64,000 nucleotides of DNA from Parelaphostrongylus tenuis (lineage: Eukaryota; Nematoda; Chromadorea; Rhabditida; Metastrongylidae). The notes beneath the pieces are model-generated. The model did no database searches and was not told where the DNA came from. It saw only the letters and a list, made by a program, of their open reading frames with translations. Shown piece by piece: positions 22,230 to 32,569 of this stretch (positions are counted from its first letter, which is position 1; every line of letters starts with the position of its first letter). The stretch covers positions 1 through 64,000 of the forward strand of contig JAHQIW010006080.1 of assembly GCA_019055375.1 (NCBI GenBank), given 5' to 3'. A program made the translations under genes and the position numbers.

Positions 22230-25039
22230 TCAATCTGACCAGCTTTCTAGTGACATGAGAAGGACACAATACTTTGGCTGCAAGAAAAGATTGAGAAGAC
22301 TCATGCAAAATATAGAAAATATCGTGGTGATATTGAAGGCGAGAAAAGACTGACATTCATACAATCTGTGAAGAAAAGAGAAATAAATTCGAAACTAAAA
22401 TAGAAATTCATAAACAAGTCATACAAGTAAGTTATCAATCATGTCAAGCGAAGTCAAAAAAGTTACATAATTTACAATATTCAAAAACACATAGCAAAAC
22501 TTCTCAGAACAGTCGTCACTGAGGAATTGTTTGAGATACTTTTTTACACATTGGGGATCTTCAAAGTCAACAAGAAACATAAGCTGGTAACCATGCTTCT
22601 GATGACGGATTACAGCGAAGCGACCAACTTGAAGTAAATCGAACATAATCTTTGAGAATTTTGCTTTGTGCTTTTCTGGTCCTTTATCGTGAAACTGAAA
22701 TCGAATAAGGAAACCGAGAATGACCTCTTGTGCAAAAAATGTAGAGGCCCTTTGTGATGGATGTTTATGTAGAAATACCGGTATGTCACACTATCTATAA
22801 TCTTTGGCAACCGGAAACGTGTCCTATTTTGAAAGAAACATGATCAGTGGAGGACGCAATGCAGTGGTAGACATCTACAATAGATGAAAAATGGCAAGGA
22901 TTGGTATTCTTAGCGATTTCATTATGCTGCTTACTTGAACTGGTATAAACATGACTATGAGGTCATCATACATCTCACTTGTTCGACAGTTGTTGCTCAA
23001 TCATCACCACCCAGTGATTATAAATCACATTATTACACATCCAAGGCTATATAACGATACAGAATGATACTCGACTTCTCAGATCCAAGCCTCATTATTA
23101 CTTTATTGAAGATCATTATAATTTTGGAGGGATCTTTTGCATTAGATCCTACTTTTGTCTCAAATCTAGACGCTAAATTTACTAAGCTACACTGAAGCAA
23201 CAATTCTCATACAATGGTTAAATAACAGCCTATAGGGCAGAGGCTAGAACATCAGTTTACCCAGCTTTTGGTTATGTAATGTTTCGAATAAGATTGGGAT
23301 CATCAGGTGATTTAGTTCAAACGATGCCATGTAACGGCCATTACCTGTGTCAAAGCGCTATTGTGTATGTGCCTATCATTGCATAAAAGAGTAGTACATT
23401 GTCACTACTATAGAATAGAATTGTTTTCTAGCTTGCGTGCGAGAATTAACCTGAAGACTAGTATCGCACCATACTTCTTGCAATTGTGCTATATACAGCC
23501 TAAAATTATCCTTCATATAAAGATTGTATTAGGTGAATAAGGAAAAAATTGCAAATAACACATTCACACTCACTTCGACGTTTATTTGACAAATCACGAT
23601 ATTGTTTGTAGCAAACAATTCATCCACGGCTATCACCGGAATGATATCGTATTCTGGTACTTCGTTGTCAATAATAACGTAGTTGATGGAGTTTGTCTAA
23701 CTATTTTCTTTATGAATTTTGGCATGTCGATATGTTCTATAGTAGTCGGTCCATAGTGTCCCAAAACTTTAAATCATAATAAAGAAAACAATTCCTCTGA
23801 GCTGCCTCAGCTATGCAGCTATCGTGAAACTTTCACGTAAAATGTGAAGAAGTGATTCTTATTGAGTATTCAAGAAATCTGGTTCCTGAGATTTCATTAA
23901 TATGCAAAGTTCCTTGATGTTCTTAATGATGAAGAAACTTCAGAGTGCCTAATGAAGCTTGTGTAGATGGTATTTCCATATCATCCAAGTTGCGTTTACA
24001 AAATTTCGTACTTGCATGATAAGGACAGATCACGGCAGAAAAGTTTTTTAGGAAAATCATAACCGTTTTTCATTCAAGTACTGATTTATCTTGAAAAATG
24101 AGGAAGAGAAAAAATATACTAAATAAACGATGAGTATGTTGGGGATATTTCCACACATTCTCGTCGTCTTCATAGCCGATTGATCAGAGAGATGCTTCAC
24201 AGTAGTTCGTTCTCGTTGTGAACTTCATTTTAGTTTTGTTAATGTCGGATCTTCTTTGAAGAATGTTTGTTGATCATATTGATTGTCCGACACATTGTTT
24301 TTCAATGAATATTTGATATTGCAGCTGCCGGCATTCATATTCGCCCGTACTTAGGGCAATGGGAACTTAAAAAGTGGTTTCCGTCAATCCACGACATATC
24401 ATCCACAAGCAGTCATCATGAAAAACAAATATTTTGAGTCACCGAGCATGAGACTCGTACGAAACGGAGGCAAAGACTGTGACAAGGATGAGCGGCTGTG
24501 GAACATCGGGTCGGATCAATTGAATTTGAAGAGGGCAAAACGCGGTGATGCTAATGTGGCGAATGCATGAGTTTCTTCCATGAGATTCGTGCTTTCGTTT
24601 TATCAATAAGGAATATTGATCGGTCCGTGATGCAAAATATGAAGAGAAGTCAGTTTTCAAGTTACCGTTAGGAGAGTAAAGAAATACCAACCTACTCTTC
24701 TTTTTGCCCTGGGAGGATAGAAAAATAATAAAAAGTGTGAAGTTAGCTTTTCGCAACAGTATTAATATAATGTAACAGCCGCGAAGGTCGCACTATTTGA
24801 TAATGGTAATATGAAGCGCGGAACAAACGGGCATTTTGCACTTTTCGGGTTTTGATATGAGAGTTCAAACATCTAAATGCTAAATTTCAAACTTCCATCA
24901 AGTTGCTCAAGAAGCTAAGAAAAACTGCCTCCTTGGTACCGTTCTTTGGACAGACAGCAACTCGAAAGAAAGTTCTCATTTCTTCAAAGAGTTCGGAATT
25001 GTGAACAATGAGTAGATCCGCTCTAAAGAATTCTATATT
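22230..25039 (-). pseudogene. FkbM-domain methyltransferase gene, right-arm copy (broken)
   Basis: Inverted paralogue of 13,773-16,106. E2 (24,925-25,039; 115 bp) reads EFFRADLLIVHNSELFEEMR then FFRVAVCPKNGTKEA, matching the family's FYGADP...ELY...FFPFAVG stretch. E3 (about 23,575-23,768) has IDNEVPEYDIIPVIAVDELF and ICQINVE before a gtgagt donor. E4 (22,476-22,694; 219 bp, phase 0 to 0) is fully open, with FHDKGPEKHKAKF and GRFAVIRHQKHGYQLMF. E5 (22,230-22,277) reads PKYCVLLMSLESWSD to a stop. Exon lengths and phases agree with the left copy. E1 is deleted (about 310 bp missing), a one-base loss shifts the start of E3, and no canonical donor follows E2. The E2-E3 intron carries extra DNA. 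Good acceptors precede E4 and E5. Probably a pseudogene unless E1 lies elsewhere. Confidence 0.65.
24439..24708 (-). CDS. Candidate exon, unknown protein, inside right-arm insertion
   Basis: A strong acceptor (tttctatcctcccag) precedes an open frame of 90 codons that starts GKKKSRLVFLYSPNGNLK and ends before a stop at the low-coordinate end. It falls in a block that the left arm lacks and sits in the intron between methyltransferase exons 2 and 3. It does not resemble the FkbM family. The other strand also has a coding-like stretch here (GGKDCDKDERLWNIG), so sense is not settled. It may be part of an inserted element. Confidence 0.3.
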   Translation of the reverse strand, partial: GKKKSRLVFLYSPNGNLKTDFSSYFASRTDQYSLLIKRKHESHGRNSCIRHISITAFCPLQIQLIRPDVPQPLILVTVFASVSYESHAR

Positions 25040-26739
25040 TTGAATGCAGGCGATTTTCGGTCGAAAAAACATGTTCATAAAGTAATGTCGTTTATAAATT
25101 AAGAAGCACATTAAAAAACCCATCAATTTAGTGAAACAAAGAATTAAACATGATCTTTTTTTCTGCCTGCTTATTGGCAAAAATCTCAACACGAAAAGAA
25201 AACGATAAAATCATGGAGCCAAAATGTGAATAAGAATGATTAAATGGGAATTCACGTGTTCAGTTCTTACAGATCTGCCTTTCATAAGGAATTTGTCCTC
25301 ACCTTTGTTCCAAATGTTCCACACCTATTTTGGAGAGACTAGTGGTCTCGGTGCATTGTTCGATAATTACGTTAAAGTAGTCCTAAAACTTGAAGCAAAG
25401 ATAATTTTTGTTTTACCACTTCGACTGCCTAAAAACTCGCTTCTTGACAACTTCATGTTTTGTATAATCTACCTTAATTTAGCTAACTAACACTTGACTA
25501 AATAACATATTATGGCATAGAGTTTGCCTGAAGAGAAATTTTTTGTTGATACAACAATGAACATCTCTTCGGACGAGCACAATGGTTAGAAGTAAAATCG
25601 TCTACTTTTTCCGGTTCGCTTCCGACTTGTCCATCTGAGACATAGCGCATAGCCTCCAATCCATGAATGCCGCAGTTACTGCGGACTTCGATGCTGATGA
25701 ATGATTTCCACTGGGAGTGTACATTATACGGGTGATATTTACCAGTTACAGGATTGCCGCAACGAATAAAACAAATTCAACACGAAAAGAGTTCATCGAA
25801 AAACCGGATTAATTGTGAGAGAACTTTAATTCTGATGATAAGTCGCGTATCGCCGATCTATGGTACGTCAACGGTAATATATCGTCTCTGAAGGAAGAAG
25901 GTACAATCAGTTTTTATGTGGTGGATCAGTCAGCGGTAAAGTATCATGCCAAGATTCATCACTGTACTAGGCTCAAAACACAGACATGAAGAGTAATTTC
26001 TGAAATTTGGTCATGAAGACTTCAGCTTTATTACCGATCAAATTAAAGTAGATACGACGGATCTTCCCAACATAGCGATTTGACCGATCACTTGCGAGGG
26101 CACTTAGCGTGATTCCAAGTGGAATTTGGCATTTTGAACACGGACCAAAAATGACCACTTGTCTTTCCAGAGCGTTCTTGGATTCACGGTGTAAACGCTC
26201 TGCTTTTACAGCTCCAATTCTTATTGCTCATTTCCCGTGAGTCACGTGTGATCAATACCTTGCAGTCACTTGAGTGGCATGTACACTGCTTAGCGCCTAA
26301 AAGTCGCCCCAGACAATCAAGCCTCAGGCTGCCCTCTCCGTGAGTGACTGGCACTACTCGTAAGCATTTGATTTTCACGTTTGGAGCTCTGCAAGTTGTT
26401 TGTGAGTTAGCATAAAGTATTCGCGATTAAATGATTATTTTCCGGTTTCCGGACCCAGTGGTGCCTTCCGATGCTTCAGCTTGGAAAAGAATAGCTACTG
26501 AGAGGCTGCAAAATATTTCAAAACATTTACTTCTGGCTTTTCTAGATTCTAGTTTGATCTAGATTGATTCTATATCGCCTAATAAACGCCACTCTTCTTA
26601 GCAACAGATTTCGGACGAAAATCAAAATTACTTGAAGATTGAAAAAATTGGTACTTCTTTGTTGTTGGAAAGGCACATTAGAGGAAGAAACTTCCTGTGG
26701 GCAAAGGGTTTTTACTGAACTAATAATCTATCGAAAAGC

Positions 26740-26834
26740 TGAATTTGGGAGAAATCCCCTGTCTGGGTGAAACGTGGGTTTGACTCCCTTCTGAGGTCGT
26801 ATTTTTGCTGACCACTCAATTCTCTTAGGTTTAT
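26740..26834 (+). repeat. SINE-B fragment, 5' truncated
   Basis: It contains a B-box-like 'cgtgggtttgactccc' and the SINE-B tail 'ttgctgaccactcaattctc' then 'ttaggtttata'. It abuts the RTE 3' end directly, which suggests that the SINE and the RTE share a 3' tail or inserted together. Confidence 0.5.
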
Positions 26835-27663
26835 AGCATCATCACCTGTATCACCTGTCGTCCCGTTGATCGTCGAGTGACTCGAGCGGGTACCAGCAAC
26901 TCTTCCATTTTTCCCTATCGCGTGCAAGAGTAGCCCAGTGGGACCTCCTTGCTCTAGGAATTCGCTGAGCATCATATCTTTCTTCCATCGCTTTCGTGAA
27001 GAAATCGGACCAACGGGTCAGTGGTCTTCCTTTAGAGCGCTTGACGTCCCGAGGAATCCAGTCGGTAACGGCTCTCGTCCATCGGTTGTCGTTGAAGCGC
27101 ATCACGTGTCCGGCCCACCTTATTTTCGATATCCTGGCGTGTAGAACGGCGTCTCTGATTTTCGATCGTTGACGTAGGTCGGAAGTTCGGATCCTTTGTC
27201 TCATTTGCGAAATACGGGATACTCCTAGCATCGACCTTTCGACTGCGCGTTCGATAACGGCAAGTGATCTTTCATTCTGCTTACGTAGCGACCAGGTTTC
27301 TGCTGCATACGTTAGGGCAGGGATAATTGTCGAGTCGAAAAGGTGGGCACGGAGTCGGATGTTCTTTGTCCTCTTCACTACATCTTCGATGCTCTTAAAC
27401 GTTCCCCAAGCCGCTCGTTTCCTCCTGCTCAACTCTGGGAATAGGTCGTTCATCATGTTGATTTCACGACCTAGATAGGTGTAACTGGAGCATTCGGAAA
27501 TTGTCGTTCCGTTGAGCGTGAATGGGGCATTAGAAACCCATCCGTTCCTCATGAACATTGTTCTCGTTAGGTTCAGTTGAAGACCGATCTTTCCACAGGC
27601 GTTATCGAAATCAGTCAACATTCGTTCCGCTTGGCTGATGTTTGGTGTTATGAGAACGATATC
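26835..27663 (-). mobile_element. RTE retrotransposon, 3' half, longest open frame of the window
   Basis: A 274-codon open frame (27,675-26,851) covers the RT region from the strand after the catalytic box (SDIVLITPNISQAERML) through the conserved C-terminus: TYLGREINMMND, LRAHLFDSTIIPALTYAAET, RWAGHVMRFNDNRWTRAV, DWIPRDVKRSKGRPLTRWSD, then a stretch ending near DDQRDDR. This is typical of RTE-1-like elements of strongylids. It is 5' truncated, as usual for non-LTR elements. It inserted in the right arm only (left arm empty near 12,541-12,560). The nearly intact frame suggests that it is among the younger copies here. Confidence 0.88.
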
Positions 27664-28599
27664 TGAAAAAAGCACTAAATCATTAGAATCCTTGAATATT
27701 GAATCTAGGATAATTTGGAAATGTATTTGCTGTTCTACGAAGGCCCTTTTACACGCTGTAGCATTCGAAATAAAATTATGTTATACATACGTTGCGCATC
27801 TTCGCTTTAATACCTTGCAAGACAAGGTTTTCTTGCTTAGATTGTTACTTACGAATTAACATCATGAGCTTGATGAATTTCAAAACTATATTTGTCCTTA
27901 GTAAAATTATTTTCAGAGCGCTGTAGCGAAGAAAATGAAAGTGGCAAGTCATGGGAAATGACAATGATCAGTTATGTGATCATCGAAACTGAGCGTTTTG
28001 GAGGCTAGACGATATGTTTCTGAATGTCTTAACACCTGCCAATCTGTGGTCGATCGCCATTTGCAACGGACTGAAGAGGTAAAAAGGTTGTTGCAAAAGT
28101 AATTACTGTCTAATTACACCTGTCAGACATCCACACTCGCATACCGAACGCCTCAAGTTGAGCAAACCGACTACAAAATTTTGCTTTACTTTCAATATTT
28201 GCCGAACCTTGAGCTCACCGATCACCACTCCTCAAGCATGGCGACTATTGTAGGGAAAACATTTGCACAACCAATAGAATGTAGCAAATCTTTCCAAGAG
28301 TTTGTCGAATCCCGATGCATCAGTTTCCATATCACAGAAAGAAACGGGCTTCTTTCTTGTTGCCAATTATCTATTGATTGTTATGATTCTCATTTTGATT
28401 GGAGAGCTTAGATTGAGCCTACTTTCAATGATCTGAAAATTCTAGATGTGCGGCCGGCGCTACTTTTGCGTCAGCCTGAAATCCTCAAGCTTTAGTCGTT
28501 TTGGTTAGACTCTCAAATTTTAGTCCCAACTAAATTTGTCACTCTTGAGTCATGCTTTCTATTGAAAAAATAATTCTGATTTTGTTTTAGATGCTGTTC

Positions 28600-30330
28600 A
28601 ACTGTTGTTGAGCATCGTAAGTCTTGAAGAGGGTGTCGCTGTTTACGACATTTCCAGAATATCTTGACCGCTTGGTGATCTAGTCAAGTCATGAGCAAAG
28701 CTGAAAAGATGACGAAAGAGTTTGCAAAGCATTTTGAGGCTTTGCCAAGTACAACGGAGGTTGACTGCACTAGGAAACCTTGACGAAACACTTGCAGCTG
28801 TCAAAATGTCTATGAAGGATGATATATGATTTATACCCCGTTCTCCTTAAGAGACAGTCCTCCCTCCTATACTCAAATCAAATAAAGAGGATAAATTTAC
28901 TCTATTTTAAATTTTTTCTTCTGAAATCCAACACACTGTTTTGTCGGTGAAGAATAGGACTACACTGGTCCAAGCATCACAAGACGAGAACACCTAAAGA
29001 ACTACACTCAGTTCTCATCAATGCTCGGCTCTCCATTCGTTACTTGCTACGATATGAGCCAATCAATAGAAAATCAAAAAGAGGGTGTTGTTTTCGAAAA
29101 CAAGACACTTACGACATAGTCAATTATTGCCGAATCTGTTTGTTGTCCGCCTGTTCGAACTCTTCACTCGAGTCATTCTATATGGGATAAATAGAATAAG
29201 GGACAAAGGACAGCCATGCGAATAAATAGTTTTTTCGAACATGACTTAATGCCACAGACTGCATTCACGCGATAACAAGCATTAGTAGGATGCCACGAGT
29301 GCAATAGACCATTCTGTTACACCTCATTTAATTTGAAAAATTCTTTTTGATTCGTAGTAGAGTCATTTATAGAAGATGTGGACATCCATGGCGTCCTATC
29401 TCATTACCTTACTAATCTTCAAGAGCTATGTAGAAATTTCACACCATAATATAAATATTCTATGACGATTTTGCAACTATGTAAGATGAAGAATTCAAGA
29501 GAGCATTACGTCTCGTCTAAATTATTCACCGCCATCCTTTAAAACGTCTTGCCAGCACTAGCGTAAGAAAATATTGAGTGGAAAATCGACAGTCGTCAAT
29601 GAAATTAACCCCAATTCATCGCTTATATCATAACACCAAGCATCAGTCAAGCGGAACGAATGTTGAAAGGTTCCCGCAATGCCTGTGGAAAGTTCGGTCA
29701 CCGGCTAAATCTAACGTGAACGATGTTTATAAGAATGGACAAAATTTCAGGGCCCTTTTCACAATTAACAAAATGAAGATCTCCGATTACTCCACTTACG
29801 TAATCTGGGTACTGAAGTCGAGTTACTGAACGATCTAGCTTCATAGCTGAGCAGGAGTAAGCGAACGTCTCGAGGAGAGTTTAAAAAACATTGATGACGT
29901 AGTGAAAAGACGAAAAAGTCCTACTTCGTGTCCTCCTTCTCGATTAAACGGATATCCCTGTAATGATGTATGCAGCAGGAACTTGGTCATTACGTAAACA
30001 TAGATAATTCATTGTTACTGAAATCATAGTCATAACATCGATGCTAGAAGTATTTGTAAATCGCAAGTGAGAGAAAGTTAGCGAAGTTTCTATGTCAACG
30101 GGCGAAAATCAAGGATGCCGTTCTACATGACAGGCTATCGAAAATACAGTGGCCCCCACACGTATCGCTTAAGAGGCAAAAATCTTTCACGAAGAGCGTA
30201 CAAGAAAGATATGATGCTTTAGAAATTTTAAGAGCGAGAGGGACCTCTGCGCTCTTGCACCTAATAGAAAAAAATGAAACTGTTTTCAATTCGAGTCACT
30301 TGAAGATAAACGGGTCAGACATATAAAAAT
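28600..30330 (+). mobile_element. RTE retrotransposon, decayed (right arm)
   Basis: Mirror of 10,700-12,010. Recognisable stretches are 'gaaagagtttgcaaagcatt' (region between endonuclease and RT), the segment ending 'tgttttgtcggtgaagaata', 'caagcatcagtcaagcggaa' (which corresponds to SQAERM) at 29.64 kb, and 'gtatgcagcaggaacttggt' (YAAGTW) at 29.97 kb. Frames are broken throughout. The match to the left arm is closer than to the other RTE copies. Confidence 0.65.
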
Positions 30331-31060
30331 GATCAAAATTATTGCGATTTCGGTTACGACACAAATATCTGCGCCTTCATATCTCATTAGCATATCAAGT
30401 CCCCGTTGAAAATGTCCTTCCTTTTCTTGAAATCTGGATGACTGACATTAGGAAGTTTCTCGTTGTTCACTACAGGGTAACGGCATATTTTTGGTTGGGG
30501 AAGCTTGTTGCGTTGCAGGCAGGATCTTCTTCAAATGGAATTGGTCCTGTATTTTAAAGATCAACCAATCGAGGGCAATGCAGCATGTTTGATTCCATCA
30601 TTTAGGCTCGGATTTTGTTCCAAGCTATGATCGCTTTCCTCATGTTATGCTAAGAACATTTCTAAACCAGATCTAGACTAGACGGGTAATAAAAAGATTA
30701 CTTTTGGCTATTGTCAATTTAAAGTCAAGTAATTGTGGTGGGCAGAAGTTAGATTATTTCATATCGATCCACGCATCGATCTACCATGCATACAATTGTA
30801 ATGATTGTAGAAATCATGAATGCATGATTCATCAAACAGTGACGTGTTGTGCTCATACTCTCACCGAATGGTTCTTAACCTCTTTCAGAATTTAGCACCT
30901 AAATGACAAACAGTGAGGGAAGAGATTGTTTAACGTTCTGCGCACGAGATCGAACTAATGACTAAGTGCATATATCCTGCTATCACTATATGCGCCTCAA
31001 ATTTTTTTCCAAACACTAGTGTGGTTTTCAAATGAAAAAATTCACAATCTTTTTTGCTCA
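30331..31060. other. Intergenic, no feature seen
   Basis: AT-rich stretch just outside the large duplication. No repeat, SINE or coding exon was recognised. Confidence 0.5.
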
Positions 31061-31061
31061 C

Positions 31062-31180
31062 CTCCACATTCATGTGCCAGATGACGATATCGTTGTCAAG
31101 GAGTAAGTCGTCTACGGCTATCATTGGTATGATTTCGTATTCTGCTCCTTCGTTGTTAATGATCACATGGTCAACGAATC
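31062..31180 (-). pseudogene. FkbM methyltransferase exon 3 remnant (third copy)
   Basis: The - strand reads FVDHVIINNEGAEYEIIPMI then AVDDLLLDNDIVIWHMNVE and stops exactly at a gtgagc donor, as exon 3 does in both arms. Here the motif is NEGAEYEI, closer to the family consensus IDxEGAEY than the NEVPEY of the arm copies. The first half of the exon is missing and no exon 4 follows within the next kilobase, so this is a fragment. It lies about 0.7 kb outside the right arm, which suggests that the methyltransferase was multicopy locally before or during the rearrangement. Confidence 0.6.
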
Positions 31181-31390
31181 TACGTTGGATTGTTTCAAAA
31201 AGAAGTTAGAATACCTATATTTTCGACCGCCACCAATCGAAAATGACCTGAAAAAAATTAACGGTGTGGTGAAAATCTTCAATTCTCGAAACCAAAAATC
31301 AACCTCGGTATAGTTGTAATATATCAATAGTTCCTTCTTTCAAGCAGTTCCCAGGTATTAATAATAGTATTCATTGAATATCCGTGATGG

Positions 31391-31876
31391 AATTCAATAA
31401 TAATACATTCCACTAATGTAGCACAAAATTCAATAGTCCTACAGGGCTAGTGTTTTGGCAACGCTCGCCTTCTTCAGAGCCTGGAAAGGTTAAATTGATC
31501 CGTGAATTATCCAGTCAAATACCTCCATAATCTTAGCAGAAAAAGTAAGAAACAAATTTTGGATTGCATAGCAAAAATTTTCATCTCAAACTCATCGCTT
31601 AGACGTTTTAGGTTTAACTCGAAGCTGCTGGTATCCAATGCCTAAACTTAAAACATCCAAGAGATGAGTTTTTTGAGATGAAGCTTCTTTTATGCGATTG
31701 TGAAATTTTTCTTACGTTTTCGACTGAGGTTATGGAGGTTTTCAACTGGATAACTCAACGATCATTTTGGTCCTTCCAGGCTCTGAAGAAGGCGACCTTC
31801 GCTAAAACGTTAGCCACTGTAGGATGATTGAATTGTTTGTGCTATATTACTGGACTGTATTATTATTGATTGGAAT
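31391..31876. repeat. Penelope-like terminal palindrome with paired hammerhead-like motifs
   Basis: Arms of about 230 bp meet near 31,633 with a short loop. The left reads 'caataataatacattccact' and its reverse complement ends the right arm; inward matches include 'tccagtcaaatacctccata' with its partner at 31.73-31.75 kb. Each arm carries a block with CTGAAGA, a GC stem and an AAAC-TAGCC end (- strand 31,434-31,483; + strand 31,786-31,823). The same block occurs once downstream of the Penelope-like element at 43.0 kb. Penelope-like elements are known to have LTR-like ends in direct or inverted orientation that carry hammerhead ribozymes. Confidence 0.6.
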
Positions 31877-31889
31877 TTTTTGAACTGAG

Positions 31890-32330
31890 ATTAATTGTCA
31901 TACCACTTGTTATGTTCAGAAATTCTCCTCTTCTGATCGTTTCTGGTCTTTCGCGGTTTCTCCAGAAGTCTCGAAGGTTATTCGCGCAGATATTTTTGGC
32001 TCCTGCCCCAGGATAGTTATTACCACATCAAAGTCCGTATCGTCATGGTTTTCCACTCAGTGCGCCCCCAAAGGCTAACCTGTTTTGCTGTTGGTTTACC
32101 CATCTAAGTGTTCTTTGGTGCGAATCCAAAGTGGTCTTCCTGTCTCGCCAATGTATCCTTCACCACATGTTGTGCAAGAAATCAGGCATATTGTACTCGA
32201 ACTCATGTAATCTCCTTTTCTACCATCACTTAGGTCATACTTCACAATTGTCAGTCTTACACAAACGGTCGTAGAAGCAGTTCCAAGCCAGTTGGCCAGA
32301 TAAGGTAAATGAGGATTTTCTATGAGAAAA
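31890..32330 (-). mobile_element. Penelope-like element, GIY-YIG endonuclease region
   Basis: Reverse-complement match to 42,440-42,830. The - strand encodes the endonuclease landmarks in broken frames: a Cys-rich lead-in, then YIGETGRPLW, a KEHLDGKP-like segment and a 'DTDFDVV' stretch. GIY-YIG joined to a reverse transcriptase is the hallmark of Penelope-like retroelements. The reverse transcriptase part is absent here. It reads straight into the palindrome at 31,876. Confidence 0.65.
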
Positions 32331-32350
32331 TAATATATAATAATATTATG

Positions 32351-32397
32351 AGGAAACTATGTAGTGAGGTTAAATAGAGAGTATTCGGTAGAAAGGC
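32351..32397 (-). repeat. BEL/Pao LTR fragment, inverted
   Basis: The + strand 'ctatgtagtgaggttaaata' followed by 'gagagtattcggtagaaagg' is the reverse complement of 37,838-37,880 ('aacctcactatgtag'). It suggests that another copy of the LTR element sits here as a remnant between two Penelope-like fragments. Confidence 0.5.
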
Positions 32398-32401
32398 CTG
32401 T

Positions 32402-32550
32402 ATAGATAGCCACAAATGGCTACGAAAGAGCAGCCACTGAAGTTAGGTCAATAGCGAGAGATAGGCCCCATAACATTTTATGAGAACAATGCTGTTTGCA
32501 ACGTAAACGGAAAGATATTTTTCAAACTACCTTTGTAACGAATGGAAAAA
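32402..32550 (+). mobile_element. Penelope-like fragment (region between RT and endonuclease)
   Basis: Matches 42,202-42,340 in the same orientation: 'gatagccacaaatggctacg' with 'gatagccattttaaatgaca', then 'cgagagataggccccataac' with 'ggagagatagccccataaca'. It is inverted relative to the endonuclease fragment at 31,890-32,330, so this locus is rearranged. Confidence 0.6.
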
Positions 32551-32569
32551 ACAATAACAAATATGAGCC

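Larger units (their letters stand above)
19245..30330 (-). repeat. Right arm of giant inverted duplication
   Basis: Reverse-complement partner of 10,700-18,440. It is longer because it holds insertions that the left arm lacks: a fold-back element (about 20,741-21,370), a block at 24,045-24,920, an insertion with an RTE fragment (about 26,460-27,740) and a block at 28,140-28,790. The left arm in turn keeps about 310 bp (13,783-14,095) that the right has lost. The spacer (18,441-19,244) holds an extra copy of the gene's 3' end and a SINE. Confidence 0.88.

Noticed and set aside
24439..24708. Exon of the methyltransferase
   Set aside because: It lies in the intron between exons 2 and 3, does not match the FkbM motif order, and exon 3 already continues exon 2 in phase.
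10700..30330. Inverted duplication as a simple fold-back read artefact
   Set aside because: The arms differ by substitutions and by insertions and deletions private to each arm, including a target-site-flanked element, which a single folded molecule cannot produce. Joined haplotypes remain possible.
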